From an uncultured Clostridia bacterium (GTDB lineage: Bacteria > Bacillota > Clostridia > Christensenellales > Aristaeellaceae), in NCBI GenBank assembly GCA_934663595.1, contig CAKUKM010000029.1, positions 1 through 31,818 of the forward strand: DNA of 31,818 nt, in the 5' to 3' direction. Below are positions 7,494-15,485 of the stretch, piece by piece; positions within the stretch are counted from its first letter, which is position 1; the number at the start of each line of letters is the position of its first letter. Position numbers and translations under genes: made by a program. Below the pieces are notes generated by a model. The model had not been told where the DNA came from, ran no database searches, and saw only the letters and a list, made by a program, of their open reading frames with translations.

Positions 7494-7630
7494 CTATTTT
7501 TGCGGAGGAAAATCCCATTTTCCGGGAGCAAAAATAGATTCCTTGCAGGCTCCGCGCCCGGGGATTTCGAAGAAATCCTAGCGGAGACTGGAGGGGGTGG
7601 CAGTGGCGGGGGAGCTTGCTCCCCCGCCAC
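7494..7630 (-). repeat. Mosaic element A, module I-II-III
   Basis: Read on the minus strand: hairpin I (7630-7603) with GTGGC...GCCAC flanking GGGGGAG/CTCCCCC; hairpin II (7586-7550) with outer stem CTCCGC/GCGGAG, inner stem GGATTTC-ttc-GAAATCC and an asymmetric internal loop ta/ccgggc; hairpin III (7537-7494) with CTATTTTTGC/GCAAAAATAG around GGAAAAT-ggg-ATTTTCC. Hairpin I starts 3 bp after the stop codon of the acetyltransferase gene. Copies lie at 25385-25607 and 31681-31818. Confidence 0.85.
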
Positions 7631-7633
7631 AAA

Positions 7634-8782
7634 TCAAAACGTATCCGCCGGCGAAAAATACATCGGCAGCGGCAGCCAGTCGCGGTACAGCGCGTCGCGA
7701 TACAGCGCGCCCTCTACGCCGAACAGCGCGCGCACCGCTTCCTTTTCCTCCAGCACGCGGTCGGGCGTCCGGTTCGTCGCGCTCACGCTCGCGCGGCCGT
7801 TTTCTACCTTCATCAAAAGCGTCTCTTCGCCGATCTGCAGCGCCACTTCGCCGTCCGAAAGGCGCGCGTATTCGCTCTTTACCGCCAACGTCGCCGCCAG
7901 CACCTTTTGCCAGTTCAGCACGCGAATCCGCTCGTGCGATACGATCTGAACGTGCTCGGCGATTCTGCCCAGCAGCTCCGCGCGCTCCACCTCGTGCGGC
8001 CCGGTAATCAGCGTGACCGAGCCGATGCCGTCCTGCGCAAACAGCGCCTTCAGCGCCGGATACAGATCGCTCTCGCTGGCAAGGCCCAGTTCGCAGACCT
8101 GGCCCTCGAGACGCTTTTTCGCCGAATCGCCCATCGCATAGCCGATCGGCCGGCCGTCGCGCACAACCAGGCGCAAATGGCTGTCCCACGAGCGCATGAT
8201 CCGGAGGAAATCCGCCTTCGGGCGCTCGCCGCCGATGCGCCGGGCGTTGGCGAGCCGCCATGCGAAATCAAAGCCCTCGCAGTCCTCGGACGCGATCTCC
8301 TGAAACACAATTCCATCGGCGCTTACGTCCGCCAGCCCGCGGCGCACGTTCGTTTCGGTAATGTCGTAGGCCGCCGCCGCGCCGCCCGATTCAAAGCCGA
8401 AATAGCCGTACCGCTGCCGCAGTCCGCCCAGCGCGAGCAGATCGAGCCTCCGCGCCCGCGCGTCGTCCAGCATCATTTGCATCAGGCGCTTCATATGGCC
8501 CTCGCCGCGCGCGTAGGGGTGCACGGACACGGTGCCGATCATGCCCGCCCGCAGCGCCGCATCGCCAAAGCGCAGCCGCACCGGCAGACTGGCCACCATC
8601 GCGCGGATCGCGCCGTCCTCGCGGCGGGCGATATAGTGAACGGCCGTTTCCGGCGCGTCGTCGGCATACACCTTGGGCAGCAGGGTTTTGAAATCATGCG
8701 GGCGATGCGCCTGCGAAAAGACGTAATTCGCAAAATCGACCACCCGCTCGCGGTCCGCCGGTTCCGCAATGCAGTAATTCAT
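7634..8782 (-). CDS. Eis-like GNAT N-acetyltransferase
   Basis: A 382-residue protein with an N-terminal GNAT domain: VSVHPYARGEGHMKRLMQMM holds the acetyl-CoA-binding R-x-x-G-x-G-like turn, followed by GLRQRYGYFGFE. A second GNAT-like middle region and a C-terminal sterol-carrier-like segment ending LPLPMYFSPADTF give the architecture of Eis-type acetyltransferases. Some Eis proteins acetylate aminoglycosides or other amines; the substrate here is unknown. Start MNYCIAEPAD at 8782 has AGGAGAG 8-9 nt upstream. It lies downstream of proS past a terminator and ends where mosaic element A begins. Confidence 0.82.
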   Translation of the reverse strand: MNYCIAEPADRERVVDFANYVFSQAHRPHDFKTLLPKVYADDAPETAVHYIARREDGAIRAMVASLPVRLRFGDAALRAGMIGTVSVHPYARGEGHMKRLMQMMLDDARARRLDLLALGGLRQRYGYFGFESGGAAAAYDITETNVRRGLADVSADGIVFQEIASEDCEGFDFAWRLANARRIGGERPKADFLRIMRSWDSHLRLVVRDGRPIGYAMGDSAKKRLEGQVCELGLASESDLYPALKALFAQDGIGSVTLITGPHEVERAELLGRIAEHVQIVSHERIRVLNWQKVLAATLAVKSEYARLSDGEVALQIGEETLLMKVENGRASVSATNRTPDRVLEEKEAVRALFGVEGALYRDALYRDWLPLPMYFSPADTF

Positions 8783-8802
8783 CTCTCTTCTCCTTTTTGA
8801 GC

Positions 8803-8831
8803 AAAACGCGCCCGGCGAAATTCCCGGGCGC
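8803..8831 (-). terminator. Intrinsic terminator after proS
   Basis: On the minus strand, stem GCGCCCGG / CCGGGCGC (8831-8824 and 8815-8808) followed by GTTTTGC, between proS and the acetyltransferase. The weak T run and lack of room for a promoter suggest partial read-through into the acetyltransferase. Confidence 0.7.
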
Positions 8832-8841
8832 ATTCGTTTTT

Positions 8842-10569
8842 TTACAGTCTGCAGTCCAATTTGGCCAGCTCGGAAACGACGTAGTCGTACACGAAATCGA
8901 CCGCTTCGGCGATTTCCTTTTTCTCGCTCATCGACTTGTCGCGCGCGGAGATTTCGATCGTTCCGTTCTTCAGGCCCTTGGGGCTGACGACCACGCGCAC
9001 CGGCACGCCGAACAGATCCGCGTCCGAGAACATCACGCCCGCGCTGACCGGGCGATCGTCCCACAGCACCTCTACGCCGCGCTTGGTGAGTTCCTCGTAG
9101 ATCTTCTGGCTCGTTTCGGCCACCTCGGGATTGTCCGCGCGCAGCGAGCAGATCTGCACATGCCACGGCGCGATCGAAATCGGCCAGATCGGGCCGTAAT
9201 CATCGCGATGCGCCTCGCAGACGCTGGCGGCCAGACGGCCCACGCCGATGCCGTAGCAGCCCATGATCGGGTTCTTGAGCGAGCCGTCCGCGTCGACATA
9301 GGTCATGTTCATCGTTTCGGTATACTTCTTGCCGAGCTGGAAGATGTTGCCGACCTCGATGCCGCGGGAGGTGTAAATGCTCTTCTTGCCGCAGATCGGG
9401 CAAATGCCGCCGTCGTAGGCCTTGGCGATATCGACGTATTCCACCTCGCCCATTTCGCGCGGGATGTTGAAGCCGATATAGTGCATGCCGGTCTCGTTCG
9501 CGCCGGTGGCCACCCAGTTGAGGCCCTTCAGCGACGCGTCGTAGACCACGCGCACGCCCTCGGGCAGGCCCTTCGGGCCGATGAAGCCGGCGGTCAGGCC
9601 GCTGTCCTCGGTAATTTCCGCGGCGTGGATCTCGCTCTTTAAGTAATTGCGCAGCTTCGTTTCGTTCACGTCCAGATCGCCGCGCAGGAAGGCGACGACG
9701 TATTTGTCCGTGAGATTTTCCTGATACACGACGGCCTTGCAGGTCGCGGTGGCGGGAATCTTCAAAAAGGCGCAGAGATCCTCGATCGTCTTTTCGTGCG
9801 GCGTGGGCACCTTCTGAAGCTCGGCGATTTCGCCGGGATCGCCATGAACGATGCAGGGCGCGGCCTCCATATTGGCGCGGTAATCGCATTCATGGCAGAG
9901 CACGATCGTGTCTTCGCCGACGGGCGTGAGCAGCATGTATTCATGGCTGACCTTGCCGCCCATCATGCCGCTGTCGGACGCGACGGCCACGACCTCGGGC
10001 ACGCCCGCGCGCTTGTAAATGCGGTTGTAGGCCTCGTAGCAGATCTTGTAATAGCGCTCCAGATCCTCCTGCGAGGTGTGGAACGAATACGCGTCCTTCA
10101 TCGTGAATTCGCGCACGCGGATCAGGCCGCCGCGGCAGCGGGGCTCGTCGCGGAACTTGGTCTGAATCTGATAGATCATGAACGGATACTGCGTGTAGGA
10201 ATCCATCAGGTCGCGCGCGAAGTGCACGGCGGCCTCCTCGTGGGTCATGCCGAGCACCATGTCCTGGCCGGAGCGATCCTGGAAGCGCAAAAGCTCGCTG
10301 CCGATCGAATCATAGCGGCCGGATTCGCGCCACATCGTCGCCGGCATGGCCACCGGGAACATGACCTCCTGGCCGCCGATCGCGTCCATTTCCTCGCGCA
10401 TAATCTTCTCGATTTTCGAGGTAATGCGCTTGGTGATCGGCGCGAGGGTGAAAATGCCGTTGCCGACGGGCTTGATATAGCCGCCGCGCATCATCAGCGC
10501 CTGGCTGGCGATCTGGCAATCGGCGGGCGTTTCCTTGTATCGCTTGGACACGAGATTTCTGACCTTCAT
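8842..10569 (-). CDS. proS: Prolyl-tRNA synthetase (bacterial type)
   Basis: A 575-residue class II synthetase of the bacterial ProS type with an internal editing domain. Motif 2 appears as FRDEPRCRGGLIRVREFTMKDAYSF, and motif 3 near NPIMGCYGIGVGRLAA. The INS/YbaK editing domain, which clears mischarged Ala-tRNAPro, spans roughly residues 250-380, and the anticodon-binding domain is C-terminal (WHVQICSLR...VLWDDRPVSAGVMFSDADLFGVP). Start MKVRNLVSKRYKETP at 10569 follows AAGGAGAG; upstream in-frame codons overlap the T-box terminator and are not coding. A T-box leader controls it. Confidence 0.96.
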   Translation of the reverse strand: MKVRNLVSKRYKETPADCQIASQALMMRGGYIKPVGNGIFTLAPITKRITSKIEKIMREEMDAIGGQEVMFPVAMPATMWRESGRYDSIGSELLRFQDRSGQDMVLGMTHEEAAVHFARDLMDSYTQYPFMIYQIQTKFRDEPRCRGGLIRVREFTMKDAYSFHTSQEDLERYYKICYEAYNRIYKRAGVPEVVAVASDSGMMGGKVSHEYMLLTPVGEDTIVLCHECDYRANMEAAPCIVHGDPGEIAELQKVPTPHEKTIEDLCAFLKIPATATCKAVVYQENLTDKYVVAFLRGDLDVNETKLRNYLKSEIHAAEITEDSGLTAGFIGPKGLPEGVRVVYDASLKGLNWVATGANETGMHYIGFNIPREMGEVEYVDIAKAYDGGICPICGKKSIYTSRGIEVGNIFQLGKKYTETMNMTYVDADGSLKNPIMGCYGIGVGRLAASVCEAHRDDYGPIWPISIAPWHVQICSLRADNPEVAETSQKIYEELTKRGVEVLWDDRPVSAGVMFSDADLFGVPVRVVVSPKGLKNGTIEISARDKSMSEKKEIAEAVDFVYDYVVSELAKLDCRL

Positions 10570-10602
10570 CTGCTTTCTCTCCTTATGCGTTTTGAAAAAA
10601 TG

Positions 10603-10834
10603 AAAAAAGCCCCCGCGATATTGCAGGGGCGAAGACAGCCTTCGCGGTACCACCTTGCTTGGCGCTCTTGCGCTCTGTATCGGGAGCCGCCGGCGGGATT
10701 TCATTTGCAAATGCGTTCTCCCGCGCACTCAGGAGGCCGGAATTCCGCTTCTCGCCGCCTTGCGCGCCTTGCAGCCGATGGGCGCGCTCTCTGAAAAGGA
10801 GCGAATGCGAAGGGAATTTTCTCCGTCATCGTAT
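10603..10834 (-). promoter_or_regulatory. T-box riboswitch controlling proS
   Basis: The minus-strand leader carries the T-box core AAGGTGGTACCGCG (10656-10643) followed by an intrinsic terminator GCCCCTGC / GCGGGGGC with a T6 run (10630-10603). This is the standard arrangement in which uncharged tRNA stabilises the antiterminator. Upstream is a roughly 170-nt region with paired elements consistent with Stem I. A CCG proline codon at 10740-10738, in the context GAATTCCGG, is a candidate specifier, but its position in the specifier loop was not confirmed. It would raise proS expression when tRNA-Pro is uncharged. Confidence 0.92.
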
Positions 10835-10839
10835 GCTTC

Positions 10840-10868
10840 ATTATAGCCGCTTTCGCGGGATTATGCAA
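10840..10868 (-). promoter_or_regulatory. Promoter of the proS T-box transcript
   Basis: On the minus strand: -35 TTGCAT (10868-10863), a 17-bp spacer, and -10 TATAAT (10845-10840). The -35 overlaps the stop codon of the upstream acyltransferase gene. Confidence 0.78.
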
Positions 10869-11832
10869 GTGAAGATTTGGAGAATCTCCCGGCCATCCAC
10901 GGGCAGAACCGATTGATCAGCGCCGCCGGCAGCGCGCACATCGCGCACGAAACGGCCGCGGCGGCAAGCGCAATCGCCAGATTCTCCCCCGGCGACGGAA
11001 GCCCGAGCCGCCCGCAGAGCCTTACCAGAAGCAAATTGGAAAAGATGTGGAACACGTAAATGACCAGCGAATTGCGCCCCGTCCACGCGATTGCGCGCGG
11101 AACCGGCAAATGCGGAAACAGCTGAAACAGAAACAGAATCCCCGCCGCCGAGGCGAGCAGATTGAGCGGAAGACACCCCCACAGATCGAGATTTACGTCG
11201 ATCCTGGCGACCCCCAGCCGCATTTCCAGCACAAGCAGCGCCGCCTCCAGCGCGCCCAGGCCGATCACTATTCCCCAGCCGCCCGCGGGCACATACCGGC
11301 GAATGCCGCGCCCCAGCATCATAAACGCGCACAGAATCAATACGATCTCCGGCCGCACGATCCGCGTGTTCCCCGGGCGCAAAAGCATATAGCCGCAAGC
11401 AACCAGCGCGATCGTGGCCGCAGCGCGCATCCAGAGCTTCGGAAGCCGGACGAGCCAGTACGTCAAAAGCTCCGTCGCAAACAAATACGACAAAAACCAC
11501 AGCAGGTCGCCGCACAGCAGGCGCTTGAACTCCCGCCGAAGGATCGCCATCGGCGCGGTTCCGTCCATCCAGTGATACGAAACGACCAGCAGCGGCAGAA
11601 TCAGGATTCCCAGCGCGTAATACGGAATCATCAGCCTCCTGAATTTATCCCAGGCGAATTTGCCGAACGGGCGATCGTCGTTTTCGCGCAGCAGATAGCC
11701 GGAAATCGCGAAAAACAGCGGAATTTTCACCTGCGCGGTCAGCAGCTCGAACGCTCCGGCATGCATATGCCCCGCGACCACGAGGTAAACCGCCAGCGCC
11801 CGCAGCGCGTCCAGCCATTTCTTACGCTCCAT
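10861..11832 (-). CDS. Acyltransferase 3 family membrane protein (paralogue 2)
   Basis: A 323-residue integral membrane acyltransferase of the acyltransferase 3 (OafA/WecH-like) family. It begins MERKKWLDALRALAVYLVVAGHMHAG, matching the family's early Arg and the catalytic-region His. It has about ten hydrophobic segments and the typical KIPLFFAISGYLL and NSLVIYVFHIFSNLLL segments. Such enzymes O-acylate sugars or other cell-surface molecules. It is a tandem paralogue of the upstream gene, sharing LRRE-like blocks, IPYYAL, RNSLVIY-like blocks and an RFCPWMAGR end, and overlaps it by 11 bp. Substrate unknown. Confidence 0.85.
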   Translation of the reverse strand: MERKKWLDALRALAVYLVVAGHMHAGAFELLTAQVKIPLFFAISGYLLRENDDRPFGKFAWDKFRRLMIPYYALGILILPLLVVSYHWMDGTAPMAILRREFKRLLCGDLLWFLSYLFATELLTYWLVRLPKLWMRAAATIALVACGYMLLRPGNTRIVRPEIVLILCAFMMLGRGIRRYVPAGGWGIVIGLGALEAALLVLEMRLGVARIDVNLDLWGCLPLNLLASAAGILFLFQLFPHLPVPRAIAWTGRNSLVIYVFHIFSNLLLVRLCGRLGLPSPGENLAIALAAAAVSCAMCALPAALINRFCPWMAGRFSKSSLA

Positions 11833-12799
11833 GCGCCCTCCTTTTCCCCGCCATCCACGGGCAGAACCGGTCGATCAGCGCGCACGGTATCCAGCACAGC
11901 GCAATCGCAATCGCAGAAATCGCCGCCGCGACCAGCAGATTGCCCGCCGGGTCCGGAAGCGCGAATTTCCTCGCCAGCTCGCACAGCGCGACCACCGGAT
12001 AATCATGGAACATGTAAATCACCAGCGTGTTCCGGCCGATCCAGAGCATCCAGCGCGCGCTCGGCAGCCGCGGCATGAGCATGAACAGAAACGCGACCAC
12101 AGTCAGCCCCGTAATCAGATTCAGGCCCAGACAGTCGAACTGATCGGCGTTTACGTCCACCCGGAACAGATCCAAATGCATCTGCAGCGCGAGCAGCGCC
12201 GCCGCCAATGCGCCCACAATCGCGATCTGCGCCCATGAAAAGGGCTTTTCATCGCCCCTGCGGGCAAACGCGCGCCCGAGCAGCGTAAACGGCAGCATGC
12301 ACAGCGCGAGCTCCGGCCGCCACGGCAGGGGATCGCCCGGCCGGAGCAGCAGTATGCTCGCCGCCGTGGCCAGCGCAAAGCCGGCAAGGCGCGCCCAGAT
12401 CGGACGAATGCGGCGCAGCGCGTATGTGATCAGCTCGTTTAAATACAGGCACGGCAGATACCACGCCAGATCGCCGCGCAGGATCGTTCTTACGTTCCAG
12501 TAAAGCGCCTCGCGCGCGCTGTCGCCCCAGTGCATGCGAAACGCCATTACGATCGGAATGCTCACGATCGAAAGCGCGTAATACGGGATCATCAGCCGCA
12601 CATACCGGTCGAGCACGTATTTCAGCGGCGCGCGATCCTCGTTTTCGCGCAGCAGATAGCCCGAGATCGCGAAGAACAGCGGCATTTTCACCGCCGCCGT
12701 CAGCGCGAACAGCGCGTTTTCCGCCGTGGACGTGTGCGTCAGCACCACCATCAGCATCGCCAGCGCCCGCAGCGAATCCACCCAGCTCTTTCGTTTCAT
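11822..12799 (-). CDS. Acyltransferase 3 family membrane protein (paralogue 1)
   Basis: A 325-residue paralogue of the following gene with the same architecture: MKRKSWVDSLRALAMLMVVLTHTST, then KMPLFFAISGYLLRENEDRAP, about ten membrane segments, RNTLVIYMFHDYPV and a terminal RFCPWMAGKRR. The two probably arose by tandem duplication and could modify the same polymer at different positions or act as a pair. The start lies 15 bp after the stop of the membrane-anchored unknown, with GGAGAG upstream, so it is part of the long nadD operon or of its distal portion. Confidence 0.85.
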   Translation of the reverse strand: MKRKSWVDSLRALAMLMVVLTHTSTAENALFALTAAVKMPLFFAISGYLLRENEDRAPLKYVLDRYVRLMIPYYALSIVSIPIVMAFRMHWGDSAREALYWNVRTILRGDLAWYLPCLYLNELITYALRRIRPIWARLAGFALATAASILLLRPGDPLPWRPELALCMLPFTLLGRAFARRGDEKPFSWAQIAIVGALAAALLALQMHLDLFRVDVNADQFDCLGLNLITGLTVVAFLFMLMPRLPSARWMLWIGRNTLVIYMFHDYPVVALCELARKFALPDPAGNLLVAAAISAIAIALCWIPCALIDRFCPWMAGKRRAHGA

Positions 12800-12814
12800 T
12801 CAGGCTCTCCTTCG

Positions 12815-13315
12815 TCAGGCGGGAAGGGTCACTTCCTCGTAGTAAAAGCCGTTTTCAAGCGCCGTGGCGGTCGCGCGCGCGCCGCCGGATTCATACGCCG
12901 CTTCGCCCGCGTTCTTCGCCTCGGCGGCTACCCATTCGCGGCCCTGCGGCGGCGCGTAAACGCCCGAATGCGGATAGACCAGCGCGTGCGTCGCGTCCGG
13001 ATCGGAATTCTTCATGTAAAAGCGCGTGATCTCGCCCTCGGTTTCGACATAGGCGATATTGGCGCCGGAAAGCAGCTCCTGAACGGTCTCGGTTTCGTAA
13101 ATGCCGGCCCAGGCTTCGGGATTCAGGCTGTTTTCGGCCACCTGCTTTAGAAGCGGCGCGTTGTTCTTCGCCAGGCTCTTCGCGCGCGTAAGGTCGGTCT
13201 CGGCCGGGAAAATCAGCCGGCCCAGCACCGACCACATGCCGATTAACAGAATCAGATACAGCGCGATCGTGAGCATGGAGCGCACGGCCGCGTTCTTTTT
13301 CTCTCCCCCGCTCAC
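12815..13315 (-). CDS. Membrane-anchored protein of unknown function
   Basis: A 166-residue protein I do not recognise. A short basic N-terminus (VSGGEKKNAAVRS) is followed by one hydrophobic segment (MLTIALYLILLIGMWSVLGRLIF, residues 14-36) and a mainly polar domain rich in acidic residues, predicted to lie outside the membrane. GTG 13315 is chosen because it overlaps the ACT gene stop (GTGA) with AGGAG upstream; ATG 13276, at the membrane segment, has no good ribosome-binding site. Position between the ACT protein and the acyltransferases suggests co-transcription but does not give a function. Confidence 0.65.
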   Translation of the reverse strand: MSGGEKKNAAVRSMLTIALYLILLIGMWSVLGRLIFPAETDLTRAKSLAKNNAPLLKQVAENSLNPEAWAGIYETETVQELLSGANIAYVETEGEITRFYMKNSDPDATHALVYPHSGVYAPPQGREWVAAEAKNAGEAAYESGGARATATALENGFYYEEVTLPA

Positions 13316-13749
13316 AGCCGGTCGATCTCCTGCTGGGAAATCAGCTTCGCGCCCTGCTCGATCAGCTTGCCCGCCGCCGTTTCCTGATGCGTCATTCGAA
13401 AGATCATCATCGCGTGTTCGCCGGTGCCGCGCAGGAACGAATACAGGTATTCCACCGATTCGCCGATGCGGGACACCTGCTCGAGCAGATTGCACAGCCC
13501 GAGCGGCTGATCGTCCACGCGCGCGCAGACGACGTTGTTCACGCGCGCGGTATAGCCGCTGGAGCGCAGAAGCGCGAGCGCCGCGTCGATCTTGTCGCTG
13601 GACACGATCAGGCGCACGATGCCGAAATTCTGCGTATCGGCGATCGACAGCGCCATCAGATCAATTCCGCCCATGCCGAGCACGTGGGTCAGGTCGCGCA
13701 GCGCGCCGGGCGTATTTTCAAGGAACACGGAAATCTGCTGAATCAACAT
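13312..13749 (-). CDS. Tandem ACT-domain protein
   Basis: A 145-residue protein with two ACT domains: IQQISVFLENTPGALRDLTHVLGMGGIDLMALSIAD (residues 3-38), and a second ACT-like half from about residue 70 (ARVDDQPLGLCNLLEQVSRIGESVEYLYSF). ACT domains bind amino acids or similar small ligands and regulate enzymes. It lies 21 bp after the phenylacetate-CoA ligase-like gene; this ligase-ACT pair is recurrent in anaerobes, where it is linked to aryl-acid metabolism, so it may sense an aromatic ligand. The ribosome-binding site AGGAGG is 9 nt upstream of the ATG. Confidence 0.85.
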   Translation of the reverse strand: MLIQQISVFLENTPGALRDLTHVLGMGGIDLMALSIADTQNFGIVRLIVSSDKIDAALALLRSSGYTARVNNVVCARVDDQPLGLCNLLEQVSRIGESVEYLYSFLRGTGEHAMMIFRMTHQETAAGKLIEQGAKLISQQEIDRL

Positions 13750-13770
13750 GGTCCATTCCTCCTGTTTCGT

Positions 13771-15087
13771 TTAAAGCTTGCGATTGTCGATCACGCGCCG
13801 GGCCTTGCCTTCGGAGCGCGGGATCGATTTGGGGGCCACGAGCTTGACGTTCGTCGCGACGCCGACCACGCTCTTGATCCTCTCGGTGATCGTGCGGCGC
13901 ACGGCTTCGATGTGCGCAACGGTATCGGAGAACATCTCCTCGTTCATCTCGACCTGCACCTCGAGCGTGTCGGACGAATTCACGCGATCCACGATCAGCA
14001 TGTAGTGCGGCGCGACGCCCTCGACGCCCACCAGCACCGATTCAATCTGGCTCGGGAACACGTTCACGCCGCGAATGATCAGCATGTCGTCGGTGCGGCC
14101 GGTAATGCGGCCCATGCGCACCGTGGTTCTGCCGCACGCGCACGGCGACGCGTCCAGCGAGCAGAGGTCGTGCGTGCGATAGCGCAGCATCGGCGTGCCC
14201 GTTTTGGTAATGGTGGTAAACACCAGCTCGCCGGTCTGGCCGTAGGGCAGCTGCTTTCCGGTCGCGGGATCGACGATTTCGGCAATTAAGTGATCCTCGT
14301 TGATGTGCATGCCATGCTTTTCCAGGCATTCAAACGCCGCGCCCGGGCCGCAGATCTCGGTAAGGCCGTAGATATCGCAGGCGTCGATCCCGAGAAGCTC
14401 CTCGATGCGCGCGCGCATTTCCTCCGTCCACGGCTCCGCGCCGAAGCAGCCGGCCTTCAGATGCAGATCCTTTTTGGGATTCAGGCCCATTTCGCGAATC
14501 GTCTCGCCCAGATACGTCGCATACGACGGCGTGCAGCACAGCACCGACGTGCCCAGCTCGCGCATCATCATGATCTGGCGCTGGGTATTGCCCGACGACA
14601 TCGGAATCACCATCGCGCCGATTTTCTCCGCGCCCTGCACCGCGCCGAAGCCGCCGGTAAACAGGCCGAGGCCGTAGGCAACCTGCACGATATCCCCGTC
14701 CGCGCAGCCCGCGCCGGTCAGCGTGCGCGCCATCATTTCCGCCCAGATATCCAGGTCGCTTCGCGTGTAGCCCGAAACGATCGGATGCCCCGTCGTTCCG
14801 GAGGAGCCGTGCACGCGCACGATCTCCCTTTTCGGCGCGGCGAACAGGCCGAAGGGCCACTGGTCGCGCAGATCGGTCTTTTCCATAAACGGAAGGAGCT
14901 GAATGTCCTCGACGGTGCGGATATCCTCCGGGCGCACGCCCTTTTCGTCCATGCGCGCGCGATACATCGGCACGCGCTCGTATTCGTATTTCACCAGAGC
15001 GCGCAGGCGCTCGCCCTGCAGGTGCAGCCGCTCGTCGCGGCTCATGCATTCCATTTCGGGATTAAAGATCCTGTGTTCGCGGTTCAT
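13771..15087 (-). CDS. paaK: Phenylacetate-CoA ligase family (AMP-forming)
   Basis: A 438-residue ANL-superfamily adenylating enzyme of the PaaK type, which activates phenylacetate or a related aryl acid with ATP and CoA. The phosphate-binding loop HGSSGTTGHP is at residues 93-102; DIYGLTEICGPG contains the adenine-contact region, and GRTDDMLIIRGVNVFPSQIE is the hinge. In many anaerobes such enzymes work with indolepyruvate oxidoreductases during aromatic amino acid fermentation; those subunits are not in this window. The length is normal for the family. It starts 18 bp after rsfS and is followed by its ACT partner. Confidence 0.9.
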   Translation of the reverse strand: MNREHRIFNPEMECMSRDERLHLQGERLRALVKYEYERVPMYRARMDEKGVRPEDIRTVEDIQLLPFMEKTDLRDQWPFGLFAAPKREIVRVHGSSGTTGHPIVSGYTRSDLDIWAEMMARTLTGAGCADGDIVQVAYGLGLFTGGFGAVQGAEKIGAMVIPMSSGNTQRQIMMMRELGTSVLCCTPSYATYLGETIREMGLNPKKDLHLKAGCFGAEPWTEEMRARIEELLGIDACDIYGLTEICGPGAAFECLEKHGMHINEDHLIAEIVDPATGKQLPYGQTGELVFTTITKTGTPMLRYRTHDLCSLDASPCACGRTTVRMGRITGRTDDMLIIRGVNVFPSQIESVLVGVEGVAPHYMLIVDRVNSSDTLEVQVEMNEEMFSDTVAHIEAVRRTITERIKSVVGVATNVKLVAPKSIPRSEGKARRVIDNRKL

Positions 15088-15105
15088 ATCCGGTTCTGTC
15101 CTTCC

Positions 15106-15468
15106 TCAGTTGTTTTCCCCGTTCAGCGGCAGCGCGTTTTCGCCGTCGCGCCAGAGGCGCTCGATATTGTAATACAGCCGCTCCTCCGGATGGAACAGGT
15201 GCACGATCACGCCGCCGAAATCCAGCACGATCCAGCGCGATTCATGCATGCCGTCGCGCCGGCGCGGGAAGATGTTTTCCTCCGCCAGCTTGTCCTCGAG
15301 ATCCTCGCTCAGCGCGCGCACGGCCTGCACGTTGCGGCCGCTGGCGATCAGGAAGTAATCGGTGATGGTGGTCATGTCCGCCACGTTCAGAATTTCAATG
15401 TCGATCGCGCCCTTATTGTTCAGAATCGCCGCCATTTTCAGCGCGAGCCTTCTCATTTCATCGTGCAT
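15106..15468 (-). CDS. rsfS: Ribosomal silencing factor RsfS
   Basis: A 120-residue RsfS/Iojap protein, which binds L14 of the 50S subunit and blocks subunit joining in starved cells. Family features are DIEILNVADMTTITDYFLIASGRNVQAV and the conserved WIVLDFGGVIVHLFHPEERLYYNIERLW. Start MHDEMRRLALK at 15468 is chosen for its length and the AGGGAGAAAC site; a longer in-frame extension runs into nadD and lacks homology. The start lies 17 bp past the nadD-yqeK stop, matching the usual nadD-yqeK-rsfS order. Confidence 0.93.
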   Translation of the reverse strand: MHDEMRRLALKMAAILNNKGAIDIEILNVADMTTITDYFLIASGRNVQAVRALSEDLEDKLAEENIFPRRRDGMHESRWIVLDFGGVIVHLFHPEERLYYNIERLWRDGENALPLNGENN

Positions 15469-15485
15469 ATTGTTTCTCCCTTCCA

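Noticed and set aside
7417..7630. Insertion sequence or group II intron remnant
   Set aside because: No transposase or reverse-transcriptase fragment, terminal inverted repeats with target duplication, or intron domain V-like hairpin was found; the region consists only of short stems.
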